Source: Parvibaculum sp045863935
GTDB lineage: Bacteria; Pseudomonadota; Alphaproteobacteria; Parvibaculales; Parvibaculaceae
DNA length: 64,000 nt
Assembly (NCBI RefSeq): GCF_045863935.1
Contig: NZ_BTVP01000019.1
Span: forward strand, 4,981-68,980
Direction of reading: 5' to 3'
Shown in pieces: positions 51,016 to 60,480 of the stretch; position 1 is the stretch's first letter; every line of letters starts with the position of its first letter. The notes beneath the pieces were generated by a model, which worked only from the letters and a program-made list of their open reading frames with translations, did not search any database and had not been told where the DNA came from. Position numbers and translations under genes: made by a program.

Positions 51016-51669
51016 ATGGCGGAAAACCTCGAGAAAACAGACCTTCCAGCGGCAACGGCGGTCCATGATGGGCGGCTTGCCCGCGGCAGCCGTACGCGCC
51101 AGGCCCTGCTCGATGCCGCCTTTTTCGAGATTTACGAACAAGGGTTCCGCTCTGCCAGCTTGAACGAGATCATCCGGAAGGCCGGCTGCACCAAAGGTTC
51201 GCTCTACCATCATTTCCCCGACAAACACGCGCTCGGCCTTGCCGCCGTCGCGGAGCATATGGGCGCGCATATCGATCAGACATGGATCAAGCCGCTCGCC
51301 AGCACGGACGATCCGCTCACCTCGATCCGCCTCATCATCAAACGGTACGCCAATGAGGAATTGGGCATCGCCCCGCTGCGCGGCTGTCCGTTCCAGAACC
51401 TTTCGCAGGAAATGTCGGGGATCGACAAGGACTTCCAGTCCTATTTCACGGAACTGTTCAACCGGTGGCGCGGCTCAATCGCAGCCGCCCTCGTGAGGGG
51501 GCAGGCAAAGGGCACGGTACGCAAGGATATCGACCCCGAATGCGTCGCGACACTCGTTGTCGCGAGCCATCAGGGCGTCACAAGCATGATCAAGGCGACG
51601 CAGGACAGAAATGTCGGGCTGTCGGCCGCTACAGCATTCTTCGATTACCTGGAAAGCCTGCGGCCATAG
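51016..51669 (+). CDS. TetR/AcrR family regulator of the MMPL-type operon
   Basis: A 217-residue repressor. HTH LNEIIRKAGCTKGSLYHHFPDKHALG (about 47-72) is of the NemR-like subgroup (TKGSLYHHFPDK). The C-terminal ligand domain includes PLRGCPFQNLSQEMSG with a cysteine. It is 28 bases upstream of the RND gene on the same strand and probably controls the three genes that follow. Confidence 0.9.
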   Translation: MAENLEKTDLPAATAVHDGRLARGSRTRQALLDAAFFEIYEQGFRSASLNEIIRKAGCTKGSLYHHFPDKHALGLAAVAEHMGAHIDQTWIKPLASTDDPLTSIRLIIKRYANEELGIAPLRGCPFQNLSQEMSGIDKDFQSYFTELFNRWRGSIAAALVRGQAKGTVRKDIDPECVATLVVASHQGVTSMIKATQDRNVGLSAATAFFDYLESLRP

Positions 51670-51697
51670 TGTCCGCAGGGCGTTGGGAGTGAGGCTC

Positions 51698-54037
51698 ATG
51701 AACAATTGGGTGGTGGCTTACGGCAGGCTTGTTGTGAAGCTTCGCTGGTTCGTGGTTCTGGCGGCTATCGCAGGCGCGCTGTTTCTCGCCAGCGGCGGGC
51801 GCTTCATTGAATTCTCCAACGACTACCGGTACTTCTTCACCGAACAGAATCCGAACCTCCAGGCCTTCGAGCGGCTGGAGCGAACCTATACCAGTCCCGA
51901 CACGCTGCTCTGGGTGCTTCGTCCGAACGAGGGCAAGATCACCACGCCTGAACGCCTTGCCATCGTGAAGGAGATCACCGAGCGCGCCTGGCAGACGCCC
52001 TTTTCGATCCGCGTCGACAGCCTCACGAACTACCAGCATACCCGCGCAGAGAACGACGACCTGACGGTGCGCGACCTTGTCGAGAGCCCGCAAGCCCTCA
52101 CACAGGCGCAGGCCGATGCGGTGGGCGCCATCGCACTCGGGGAACCCGTCATCGCAAACCGTCTCATTTCGGACGACGAAACGACGACGGCGATCGTCGC
52201 GACGCTGAAGATGCCGCGCGACGACCAGGTTGCGACGTCCGGCGTCATGACCTATGCACGCGAACTGCTCGCCGACATGCGGGCGAAGCATCCCGAAATC
52301 CGCTTTGAACTGACCGGCTCCGTCGCCTTGTCCAGTTCCTTTTCGGAAGCGGCTCAAAGGGATCTGAAAACGCTGACGCCGGCCATGTATCTGGTGCTGG
52401 CGCTGACCGTCTATTTCCTCACCCGTTCGATCCCGGGCACCATCGCCACCATCATGGTGGTCACGCTGTCTGCGGCGGCGGCCATGGGGCTCGTCATGGG
52501 CTGGTTCGGCGTCAAGCTCACGCCGCCCTCCTCCGGCGCGCCGACCATCATTCTCACCATTGCCGTGGCCGACTCGATCCACATTCTCGTGACAATGCTT
52601 GTCGAGATGCGGCGAGGCCGGGAAAAGTTCGACGCCATCGTGGAAAGCCTGCGCGTCAACTGGGGGCCTGTCTTCCTGACCAGCGTGACGACGGCGATAG
52701 GCTTTGCGAGCCTCAATTTCTCGGATGCCCCGCCCTTCCGCGATCTCGGCAACACGGCAGCGGCCGGTGCGGTGATCGCCTGGGTCCTGTCGGTAACGCT
52801 GCTGCCGGCAATCGCCGCCATCCTGCCGATGAAGGCACAGGGTACACTGACACGGCAAAGCGAGTTCATGGAGCGCTTCGCCGAATTCGTGATCGGCAAT
52901 CGCCGCATGCTGCTGGTCGCCACGGCCGTCGTCATCGTCGGATTCACGACGCTGCTGCCGCGCTTCACGTTCAATGACCGCTTCGTGACCTATTTCGACG
53001 ACAGGATGGAGTTCCGGGTCGCTTCCGACTGGGCGGCAGATCACCTCACCGGTATCTACCAGATCAGTTATTCGCTTTCCTCCGGCGAAACCGGTGGCGT
53101 TTCCAATCCGGAATACGTGGCGAAGCTCGAAGAATTTGCGAACTGGTTCCGGGAGCAACCGGAGGTCGTTCATGTCTCGACCTTCTCCGACGTCATGAAG
53201 CGCATCAACAAGAGCATGCATGGCGACGACGAGAGCTACTACCGCGTGCCGGACGACCGGCAAATGGCGGCGCAGTTCCTGCTCCTCTACGAGATGTCGC
53301 TTCCTTACGGGCTCGACCTCAACGACCAGATCAACGTGGACAAATCGTCCACCAAACTCACGCTGACGCTGACCGATGTATCGACCGCCCAGATGCAGGA
53401 CCTCATCAACCGGGCCGATGCGTGGCTCAGGAAAAACGCACCGGAACATATGTATTCCTATCCGGCCGGGCAGTCCGTCATGTTTGCGTTCATCGGGCGC
53501 AATAATTTCAACTCCATGACGACCGGAACGGCGATCGCGCTCATTCTGATTTCGGCTTGCCTGATGCTGGCTCTCCGTAATCTCAAGCTTGGACTGATAA
53601 GCCTCGTCCCGAACCTGACGCCGCCGCTCGTGTCGTTTGGCATCCTCGCCCTGTTCACGGCTGAAGTCGGCTTCTGGTCCACCTTCGTGATCGCGACAGC
53701 GCTCGGTCTCATCGTCGATGCAACAGTGCACTTTCTCTCCAAGTACCGCAGAGCGAGCATCGAACAGGGCAAATCGCCGGAAGACAGCGTGCGTTACGCC
53801 TTCTCGACGGTCGGCACCGCGCTTTGGGTATCGACCTTCGTTCTGGTCGTCGGCTTCGCCATTCTGGCCTTGTCACCGTTCAAGGTGAACGCGATGCTGG
53901 GCATCATGGTGGCGCTGACCGTCGCCGTGGCGCTCGTTATCGACTTCCTTCTTCTGCCGTCGTTGCTCATCACGGTCGACCGCCGCAAGAATGCGGTCGC
54001 GCCGGCGGATGCGGCGGCAACGTCTCCGGCGGAATAG
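51698..54037 (+). CDS. RND superfamily exporter, MMPL/SSD type
   Basis: A 779-residue inner-membrane protein with twelve helices in two repeats, about half the extra-periplasmic size of AcrB-class pumps. The start at 51698 has GGGAGTGAGG upstream. After helix one (LRWFVVLAAIAGALFLASGG) comes a periplasmic loop (about 40-215), then the sterol-sensing-like bundle with TIAVADSIHILVTMLVEMRRGREK and, in the second repeat, ATALGLIVDATVHFLSKYRRA. These Asp-bearing helices are the proton relay. MMPL-type members export lipids or other hydrophobic molecules. The LolA-like and beta-barrel genes after it suggest a trans-envelope lipid route without a classical adaptor. Confidence 0.9.
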   Translation: MNNWVVAYGRLVVKLRWFVVLAAIAGALFLASGGRFIEFSNDYRYFFTEQNPNLQAFERLERTYTSPDTLLWVLRPNEGKITTPERLAIVKEITERAWQTPFSIRVDSLTNYQHTRAENDDLTVRDLVESPQALTQAQADAVGAIALGEPVIANRLISDDETTTAIVATLKMPRDDQVATSGVMTYARELLADMRAKHPEIRFELTGSVALSSSFSEAAQRDLKTLTPAMYLVLALTVYFLTRSIPGTIATIMVVTLSAAAAMGLVMGWFGVKLTPPSSGAPTIILTIAVADSIHILVTMLVEMRRGREKFDAIVESLRVNWGPVFLTSVTTAIGFASLNFSDAPPFRDLGNTAAAGAVIAWVLSVTLLPAIAAILPMKAQGTLTRQSEFMERFAEFVIGNRRMLLVATAVVIVGFTTLLPRFTFNDRFVTYFDDRMEFRVASDWAADHLTGIYQISYSLSSGETGGVSNPEYVAKLEEFANWFREQPEVVHVSTFSDVMKRINKSMHGDDESYYRVPDDRQMAAQFLLLYEMSLPYGLDLNDQINVDKSSTKLTLTLTDVSTAQMQDLINRADAWLRKNAPEHMYSYPAGQSVMFAFIGRNNFNSMTTGTAIALILISACLMLALRNLKLGLISLVPNLTPPLVSFGILALFTAEVGFWSTFVIATALGLIVDATVHFLSKYRRASIEQGKSPEDSVRYAFSTVGTALWVSTFVLVVGFAILALSPFKVNAMLGIMVALTVAVALVIDFLLLPSLLITVDRRKNAVAPADAAATSPAE

Positions 54038-54100
54038 ACCGGGCCACGCCAATAGGACAAAATCTCTCTACCGGAGAGCAGGGATAAACTGGAGGATCAA

Positions 54101-54949
54101 ATGCGTATACAAGACCTACCTCGTGGCCGCGTCGTGGCGGCCGTCGCTCTCGCCGCACTGATGCTGGCGCCCGCCACCGTTCGCGCGGCCGGCAGCGTGT
54201 CCCTGCCCGACGATCCCGCCGCCAGGGGGCTTGCGATCGCCGAAGCGACCGATCGCAGCAATCAAGGCTTCGGCGACACCAAGGCCTCGATGAAGATGAT
54301 CCTCGAGAATGCCTACGGTGAGACAAGCGAGCGCGAATTGCGTTCCATGACGCTCGAGAATTCGAATGCCGAGGAAGGCGACTGGACGCTGAACGTCTTC
54401 GACAAGCCGCGCGATGTGGACGGCACGGCGCTGCTCACCTATGCGAAAATTCTCGAGCCGGACGATCAGTGGATGTACCTGCCGGCCGTCAAACGCGTGA
54501 AGCGCATTTCCTCGGTCAACAAATCCGGCCCCTTCATGGGCAGCGAATTTGCATTCGAGGACTTCTCGTCCACCGAAGTCGGCAAGTACAGCTACAAATG
54601 GCTGAGAGACGAGGCCTGTCCTGCGCCTGTGGCCGACCGCACCTGTCATGTGACCGAACGCTACCCCGAATACGAGCATTCGGGATATACGCGCCAGACC
54701 GTATGGACAGACACGACCGACTATCAACCGCGCCGGATCGAGTACTTCGACCGCAAGGATCAACTTCTGAAGACCCTTACATTCGACGATTACCGTCTCT
54801 ATAAGGACAAGTTCTGGCGCGCACATGATCTCTTCATGGAGAACGTCGTCACGGGGAAATCGACCCGGCTGACCTGGGAACAATACAGCTTCGGCAACGG
54901 GTTGACGCAGAACGACTTCAGCACCAACGCGCTCAAGCGCGCCCGCTGA
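54101..54949 (+). CDS. outer membrane lipoprotein-sorting (LolA-like) periplasmic protein
   Basis: A 282-residue exported protein; GGAGG lies 6 bases before the ATG, followed by signal peptide VVAAVALAALMLAPATVRA. The mature part matches the lipoprotein-sorting LolA-like family that accompanies MMPL transporters: KASMKMILENAYGE, MTLENSNAEEGDWTL, LTYAKILEPDDQWMYLPAVKRVKRIS and SGPFMGSEFAFEDF (short excerpts). Such proteins are thought to carry a hydrophobic cargo across the periplasm in an open-barrel fold. Two cysteines (ACPAP, RTCHV) may form a disulfide. Middle gene of the three-gene unit. Confidence 0.88.
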   Translation: MRIQDLPRGRVVAAVALAALMLAPATVRAAGSVSLPDDPAARGLAIAEATDRSNQGFGDTKASMKMILENAYGETSERELRSMTLENSNAEEGDWTLNVFDKPRDVDGTALLTYAKILEPDDQWMYLPAVKRVKRISSVNKSGPFMGSEFAFEDFSSTEVGKYSYKWLRDEACPAPVADRTCHVTERYPEYEHSGYTRQTVWTDTTDYQPRRIEYFDRKDQLLKTLTFDDYRLYKDKFWRAHDLFMENVVTGKSTRLTWEQYSFGNGLTQNDFSTNALKRAR

Positions 54950-55029
54950 GCGAAAATGAGGCTTGAACGCCACGATCCAAAGTACCTGTCTGGCACTGCG
55001 GATCGTGGCGACCGAGGGTGGGGGATCGA

Positions 55030-56232
55030 ATGAAATTCGGAGTTATCGGCGCGACAACGGCGCTGGCGATTGCAATGACCGCAACGGCAGCCTATGCCGA
55101 CGAAATCCGTGTGACCGGCTATGTGGAACCGGAGTTGCAGCTCTTCACCCAAAGCGCCAGCGGCAACGAACAGCGCCGATGGAACACCTCTGCCGCGGCC
55201 GAAGTGACGTTCGAAAGTTTCTGGGACAATTCGAACCAGTGGATCGTCGTGAAGCCCTTCGCGCGATGGGACCTGCGCGATGGAAACCGCTCTCATGTCG
55301 ACATGCGCGAGGCAAAATATGCCCGCGTCATCGACAATTGGGAATTCCACGTCGGCATGGACAAGATCTTCTGGGGCGTGACCGAAGCGGTCCATCTCGT
55401 CGACATCGTCAACCAGACGGACCTCGTGGAAAGCATCGACGGCGAAGAAAAACTAGGCCAGCCGATGGCAATGGTCTCTTCCACATGGGAGATCGGCACC
55501 TTCACAGGCTATTTGCTGCCCTACTTCCGCGAACGCACCTTTCCGAGCCTGTCCGGCCGGCCGGCCTTCGACATTCCCGTCGATGAAACGCAGACGAAAT
55601 ACGAGAGCGGCGCGAAGCAGCAGCATCTCGACTTTGCCCTGCGCTACAGCAACACGTTCGACATCTGGGATGTGGGGGTAAGCTATTTTCGGGGTACGAA
55701 CCGAAATCCCGTGATGGTTCCGGGCCTCGATTCCGGCGGGCGGCTGGTCCTCATCCCCTACTACGTGCAGACCGACCGCGTCAGCACGGATATCCAGGCA
55801 ACGTCCGGCGCATGGCTCTACAAGTTCGAAGGCTTCTGGCAGGACCAGCTCGACGAGCAGAACCTGCAGGCAACCGGCGGCATCGAATACACATTGTATG
55901 GAATCTTCGACACGCCATCCGATGCCGGTCTCGTCGCGGAATATGTCTGGGACGACCGCGGCGCGAACAACCAGAACCCGTTCGCAAACGACCTCTTCCT
56001 GGCGCTGCGCTGGACACCCAACGACGAGGCCTCCACAGCCGTTCTCGCCGGCACGACAGTCGATCTCGACACGCAGGCCTTCGGATTTTCCGTGGAGGCG
56101 GAACGGCGCTTCGGCGAGGATTACTTCGTCAGCCTCGAAGCACGCTTCTTCGGCAACGTACCGCGCTCGGACCCGGTCTTCTCCTACAGCGACGACGACT
56201 TCATCCAGCTTCGCATCGCGCGGTATTTCTGA
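55030..56232 (+). CDS. outer-membrane beta-barrel protein of the MMPL operon
   Basis: A 400-residue exported protein with signal peptide GVIGATTALAIAMTATAAYA and alternating strands ending in RIARYF, a terminal Phe for Bam insertion. It begins RVTGYVEPELQLF and includes WGVTEAVHLVDIVNQTDL and FSVEAERRFGEDYFVSLEARFF (short cores quoted), a pattern shared with DUF1302-like outer-membrane proteins found beside MMPL and LolA-like genes. It would supply the outer-membrane end of the export route. The family name is not certain. Confidence 0.8.
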   Translation: MKFGVIGATTALAIAMTATAAYADEIRVTGYVEPELQLFTQSASGNEQRRWNTSAAAEVTFESFWDNSNQWIVVKPFARWDLRDGNRSHVDMREAKYARVIDNWEFHVGMDKIFWGVTEAVHLVDIVNQTDLVESIDGEEKLGQPMAMVSSTWEIGTFTGYLLPYFRERTFPSLSGRPAFDIPVDETQTKYESGAKQQHLDFALRYSNTFDIWDVGVSYFRGTNRNPVMVPGLDSGGRLVLIPYYVQTDRVSTDIQATSGAWLYKFEGFWQDQLDEQNLQATGGIEYTLYGIFDTPSDAGLVAEYVWDDRGANNQNPFANDLFLALRWTPNDEASTAVLAGTTVDLDTQAFGFSVEAERRFGEDYFVSLEARFFGNVPRSDPVFSYSDDDFIQLRIARYF

Positions 56233-56302
56233 AACCAGGCCGGGAAATCGGGTCGGGAAACGCGCACCCTAATTTTGGGAGCGTGACGCTGCCCCGAACT
56301 CG

Positions 56303-56358
56303 ATGACGTTTTCATGACATTTCGATGACAGTCGGGGGTACTTATCCCCGTACATAAG
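56303..56358 (-). repeat. Pho-box-like triple heptamer with adjacent hairpin, copy 1
   Basis: On the minus strand CTGTCAT-4-ATGTCAT-4-ACGTCAT (starting 56331, 56320 and 56309) repeats every 11 bases, preceded by the hairpin GGGGATAAGTACCCC (around 56350-56334). It lies in the gap between two convergent genes, where a promoter element is not expected. Confidence 0.6.
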
Positions 56359-56367
56359 CCAATTCCG

Positions 56368-57870
56368 TCATGCGGCAACGAGCGAATATTCCTCGAAGTC
56401 CGGATGGCGCATCTGCCACCAGTATCGCGCGGTGAAGCTCGACCAGTTGTTGGTGACCTTGCCGTCCGCTGTCTTGTACCAGCTTGAGCAGCCCGCCGCC
56501 CAGACCGTCTTCTGCATGTCCTGCTGCAGTTCACGGTTGAAGCTCTCCATCGCCTCCTTGCGGACATCGAGGTAGCGCAGCTTGCTGTTGCGAAGTGCCG
56601 CGACGCATTGCGCGATGTAGTTCGCCTGGCACTCGATCATGAAGATGATCGAGTTGTGTCCGAGGTTTGTGTTGGGTCCATAGAGCATGAAGAAATTAGG
56701 AAAGCCCGCCACCGCGACACCGCGATGCGCCTCGGCGCCGCGCGCCCAGACATCGTTCAGGTCCAGGTTGTTGCGGCCGGTAATCTTCATCGGCGCCAGA
56801 AAGTCTGTCGATTCAAATCCCGTCGCGTGGATGATGACGTCCACGGGATGGGAAACGCCATCTTCCGTCAAGATGGCATCCGCGGTGATCTTTGCAATGT
56901 GACTCGTCTCGACCTCGACATTGTCGCGCGCGAGTGTGGGATACCAGTCGTTCGTGAGCAGGATGCGCTTGCAGCCGGCGGGATAATCGGGCGTCAGCTT
57001 CTTGCGGAGCTCGGGATCCTCGATGTGGGTCTCCATCTCCTTCAACGCCGCCCTTTCGAAGAGCTTGCCGAAGAAACTGCCCTGCACGAAAGCCAGGTAG
57101 TTGCGTTCGAGCATCATCCAGGTCCACCAGCGCTGCAGTCGCGCAAGCGCGGGGATGGCGCGGTGGAGCTTCTTCTCGAAATCCGTGAAGGGACGATCCG
57201 GTTTCGGCACGCACCAGTTCGGTGTGCGCTGGAAGATGGTGAGCTTGCTGGCCCTGGGCGCGATTTCGGGCACGAACTGGATCGCGCTGGCGCCGTTGCC
57301 GATCACGCCGACGCGCTTGCCCGCGAGATCGACGTCGTGGTCCCAGCGCGCTGAATGAAAGGCGGCGCCCTTGAAGTCGTCGAGACCTTCGATTTTTGGA
57401 TAGGCCGGACGGTTGAGCTGGCCGACGCCCGAAATCAGGACGTTCGCCGTGAACGCCTCACCGGCCGCGCTGCGTATGTGCCAGAGGCCCTCGGCCTCGT
57501 CGAAACGCGCTTCCACGATCTCGGTATTGAAATGGATATGCGGCAGGAGACGGTACTTGCGGGCAACCGTCTCGAAATACTCGACGATTTCCGGCTGGGG
57601 AGCGAACTTGCGGCTCCAGTCCGGCTTCGGTTCGAAGGAATAGGAATAGAGCATCGAGGGCACGTCGCAGCCCGACCCTGGATAGGTGTTGTCGCGCCAG
57701 GTACCGCCGACGCTGCCCGCCTTTTCGAAGATCGTGAAGGTTTCGACACCCGCGTTGCGGAGTTTGATGGCCATGCAGAGGCCCGCCGCGCCCGCGCCCA
57801 GAATGGCGACGCTCAAGGGGCGCGTCTTCACATCCGTTCCCTCGACAAGCGACCTGATGGACTCTCCCAC
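56368..57870 (-). CDS. FAD-dependent monooxygenase, Baeyer-Villiger type
   Basis: A 500-residue flavoprotein. The FAD Rossmann motif is GAGAAG (25-30), the BVMO fingerprint FxGxxxHxxxW/D is FKGAAFHSARWD (166-177), and the NADPH motif is GNGASA (191-196). These identify a type I Baeyer-Villiger or closely related monooxygenase that inserts oxygen next to a ketone or oxidises N/S heteroatoms. The start is GTG at 57870 with AGAAGG upstream. It stands alone on the minus strand, convergent with the MMPL operon. Substrate unknown; steroid, cyclic or long-chain ketones are typical. Confidence 0.9.
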   Translation of the reverse strand: MGESIRSLVEGTDVKTRPLSVAILGAGAAGLCMAIKLRNAGVETFTIFEKAGSVGGTWRDNTYPGSGCDVPSMLYSYSFEPKPDWSRKFAPQPEIVEYFETVARKYRLLPHIHFNTEIVEARFDEAEGLWHIRSAAGEAFTANVLISGVGQLNRPAYPKIEGLDDFKGAAFHSARWDHDVDLAGKRVGVIGNGASAIQFVPEIAPRASKLTIFQRTPNWCVPKPDRPFTDFEKKLHRAIPALARLQRWWTWMMLERNYLAFVQGSFFGKLFERAALKEMETHIEDPELRKKLTPDYPAGCKRILLTNDWYPTLARDNVEVETSHIAKITADAILTEDGVSHPVDVIIHATGFESTDFLAPMKITGRNNLDLNDVWARGAEAHRGVAVAGFPNFFMLYGPNTNLGHNSIIFMIECQANYIAQCVAALRNSKLRYLDVRKEAMESFNRELQQDMQKTVWAAGCSSWYKTADGKVTNNWSSFTARYWWQMRHPDFEEYSLVAA

Positions 57871-57950
57871 CGACCTTCTCCCTGACTCAATTCGTTATCC
57901 GTCCCGCCCCATTTAATGCAAAGGCGGCAGTCCGGCAAACGGGACAAGTC

Positions 57951-57997
57951 AGAAAAGAAAAAGCCCCGCCGCGTCCCGGTGGAGACGCTGCGGGGCT
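57951..57997 (-). terminator. intrinsic terminator after ompW
   Basis: AGCCCCGC (57997-57990 on minus) pairs with GCGGGGCU (57969-57962), followed by a U-rich tract corresponding to 57961-57951. It lies just after the OmpW stop codon. Confidence 0.85.
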
Positions 57998-58019
57998 CTT
58001 CCGAGCCGCTTCCGAAGGA

Positions 58020-58670
58020 TCAGAAGCGGTAACCGACACCGAAGCCGACGACCCAGGGGTCGAGGTCGACATCGGCGGTGATGGCGCCACCGTTGATGGA
58101 CACGTCGGTGGAGAGGAAGATCTTTTTCACGTCGACGTTCAGGTACCAGTTGTCCGCGACCGCGTAATCGACACCGGCCTGCAGGGCGAAGCCGAAGGCG
58201 TTGTCGTAGTCGATGCTGGTGACGGCACCGCCCGGCGCGTCTTCATTGTAGAAGATCGTGTAGTTCACACCCGCGCCGACATAGGGGCTCAAGCGCTCCT
58301 TGGGCATGGGGTGGTACTGCAGCGTAAGTGTCGGCGGCAGAAGGCTTACTTCGCCGAGGCTGAGGCCCGAGCTGTGCGTGACATCGTGCTTGGTGGTCGC
58401 CGCGATGAGCTCAAGGGCGATGTTGTCGGTCAGGAAATAGCTGAAGTCGATTTCCGGCACCCACTCGTTCGACACGTCGACGTCGCCGCCGAGGACGGTA
58501 ACGGTGGCGGACTCATCCGGGATCACACCGATGGCGCGCGCGCGGACCATGAAGTCGCCCGCGGACTTGCCCTGAAATTCTGCCTGTGCAGGCGCGGCAG
58601 CCATGCCCGCCATCATCACCCCCAGCGCGACAGCAGCGACGCCCGCGCCCATTTTCCGTTCGGTCTTCAT
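58020..58670 (-). CDS. ompW: OmpW family outer-membrane protein
   Basis: A 216-residue eight-strand beta-barrel. ATG at 58670 has GGAGAACG upstream; signal peptide VAAVALGVMMAGMAAAPAQA. Family marks: GDFMVRARAIGVIPDE, NEWVPEIDFSYFLTDNIALELIAAT (cores VPEIDFSYFLTDN, LELIAA), LLPPTLTLQYHP, PYVGAGVNYTIFY, and terminal GFGVGYRF with Phe. OmpW forms a narrow hydrophobic channel that lets small hydrophobic molecules in; that suits a hydrocarbon-using organism. Followed by a strong terminator. Confidence 0.94.
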   Translation of the reverse strand: MKTERKMGAGVAAVALGVMMAGMAAAPAQAEFQGKSAGDFMVRARAIGVIPDESATVTVLGGDVDVSNEWVPEIDFSYFLTDNIALELIAATTKHDVTHSSGLSLGEVSLLPPTLTLQYHPMPKERLSPYVGAGVNYTIFYNEDAPGGAVTSIDYDNAFGFALQAGVDYAVADNWYLNVDVKKIFLSTDVSINGGAITADVDLDPWVVGFGVGYRF

Positions 58671-58808
58671 TTGCGTTCTCCAGTTCGCTGCGCCGGCCCC
58701 AGCGGCTCCGCGCAAAGCACTGAGACAAGACTGCGCCCAATAACCACAAAACTTCACCGGTCATTTGGTCGCAGCGGCTGCGCGGAATGTCGCAGCCGCC
58801 ACAAGGGC

Positions 58809-60299
58809 TTAAGCCCCAGCGCCGCCGTCAAGTATGTGCATATAGGTGCGTACCTGCTGCACGAAATGGACGGCCTGCCCGCCCCGCGCGGGGCCGTGCT
58901 TGAGACCTTCCGCATACGCCGCATTGCTCAAAAGCGGCAGAACACGGCGGATATCCGTCCAACTGTCGCGGTCGCGGCCGAGGCGCGCGGCAAGCGCACG
59001 CGCATCGTAGACATGACCGAGGCCCATGTTCCAGGCGGCGAGCGCGAACCAGGTGCGATCCGGCTCCTCGACGCTGACGGGAATTCTGCTTTTCAGATCA
59101 GCGAGATAGCGCGCGGCGGCGTCGATGCTCTCAATGGGATCGAGACGGTTCGAGACACCGAGCTCGCGCGCCGTCTGCTCGGTCAGCATCATGAAACCGC
59201 GCACGCCGGTGGGGCTTCTCGCCTCCGGATCCCAATGCGACTCCTGATAGGCGACAGCCGCAAGTAGTTGCCACGAAAGGCCATTTTGCCGCGCGGCGCG
59301 ACGGATGGCCTTTTCATAGTCTGGCAGGCGTTCGTCGATCGCACGCTTGAAGGCGCGGATGTCGACATAGTCGAAGAGCGGCAGGAAACCGAAGAAGCGC
59401 CGCTCCAGCGCGGCAAGGGCCCCCGATTTCTTCGTGCCCGCGAACCAGAGGCGAAGGGGCTCCTTGAGGTCTTCGGAGCCCGGTGCCAGAAACCAGCCGA
59501 GCGGCATTTCTCCTGTTAGATCAAAGGCTTCGGCGAGTTCAGGGTGGTAGGGATTGATCACCCGCAAGAGGAGCCCGTCCGTCGCCGCGCAGTCGTAACC
59601 GCCCGCCGCGACGCGAGCGAGCAAATCCTCCGTAGGCTGATTTTCGAGACGGAGCGTGACATCCTCCACCCCCTCGAGGGCGGCGGCGAGCGCCTCGGCG
59701 GCGGGCGTGCCGGCCGAGGCCACGACGGACAAGCCCTTGAGATCGTTCACTTTTCTCGGACGCGGCAGATCGCGGCGGCAGGCGAGGCGCTGCTTCACCG
59801 TCTCGTATTCCGCGCCGACGGCGAAGGCTTGCCTGCGGGCGGGCGTGACGGCGAGGGCGGCGGCGGCGACATGGCCCTTGCGCGCCGCGAGCGCCTTCAT
59901 AAGTCCTTGTTCCGTCTCGTAAATCCGGAACTCGACCTCAACCCCGAGCGACTTTCCGAGACGCGTCATCATCTCGTATTCGAAGCCGGTTCGCCCCTCC
60001 ACACCCTCATAGAGAGCGGTCGGCGCCTCGCGCGTCAGCACCACGAGCTTCCCGGATTCCTTAATGTTCTCAATGCCTTGGGGAACAGGCGGCACATAGA
60101 CATAGAGGTAGAGGAACTGGTTCGCGCCGAAAAGCGCGAGCAGCACGGGCACGATCCAGGGAACACGGCTGCGGCGCCAATGCGGCGTGAGACGCGCCGC
60201 CGCCAGCGCCGTGAGGCGCGCCACCCAAGCCGTTGATATGGCCCGAAAATTTCGCAAACAGCCCGCCACACATGACCGCACAGGCAGGGAGATTAGCAC
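58809..60299 (-). CDS. mltF: membrane-bound lytic murein transglycosylase F
   Basis: About 496 residues from a GTG at 60299; a later start is possible because the first 40 residues are not conserved. A membrane anchor (WIVPVLLALFGANQFLYLYVYV, about 48-69) precedes a periplasmic-binding-protein-like domain (about 85-310; LVVLTREAPTALYEGVEGRTGFEYEMM, cores quoted VVLTREAPT and GFEYEMM) and a lytic transglycosylase domain (about 335-480) with catalytic Glu in AAVAYQESHWDPEARSPTGVRGFMMLT (core YQESHWDP). It cleaves peptidoglycan during wall turnover. Confidence 0.9.
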   Translation of the reverse strand: MLISLPVRSCVAGCLRNFRAISTAWVARLTALAAARLTPHWRRSRVPWIVPVLLALFGANQFLYLYVYVPPVPQGIENIKESGKLVVLTREAPTALYEGVEGRTGFEYEMMTRLGKSLGVEVEFRIYETEQGLMKALAARKGHVAAAALAVTPARRQAFAVGAEYETVKQRLACRRDLPRPRKVNDLKGLSVVASAGTPAAEALAAALEGVEDVTLRLENQPTEDLLARVAAGGYDCAATDGLLLRVINPYHPELAEAFDLTGEMPLGWFLAPGSEDLKEPLRLWFAGTKKSGALAALERRFFGFLPLFDYVDIRAFKRAIDERLPDYEKAIRRAARQNGLSWQLLAAVAYQESHWDPEARSPTGVRGFMMLTEQTARELGVSNRLDPIESIDAAARYLADLKSRIPVSVEEPDRTWFALAAWNMGLGHVYDARALAARLGRDRDSWTDIRRVLPLLSNAAYAEGLKHGPARGGQAVHFVQQVRTYMHILDGGAGA

Positions 60300-60330
60300 A
60301 GGATCACACGGATCGCCGCCGGCGCGCTTA

Positions 60331-60388
60331 TCCCCGCAGGCGGGGACAAGGCCAGGCGACTGTCATCGAAATGTCATCCGACTGTCAC
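60331..60388 (+). repeat. Pho-box-like triple heptamer with adjacent hairpin, copy 2
   Basis: Hairpin TCCCCGC/GGCGGGGA (60331-60345) then CTGTCAT-4-ATGTCAT-4-CTGTCAC at 60360, 60371 and 60382 (11-base period). It matches copy 1 through CTGTCATCGAAATGTCAT. Confidence 0.65.
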
Positions 60389-60480
60389 AAAGCGCGTTTC
60401 ATTTAGTTTGTGTACGGATTATATGCGGATATCCCCGCTCACCGGAGGGCGCCGGCGGGAACCGGAAAAGCGGGGACTTG

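Noticed and set aside
51629..53731. 700-codon minus-strand open frame opposite the MMPL gene
   Set aside because: His/Arg/Gln-rich shadow; no recognisable protein features.
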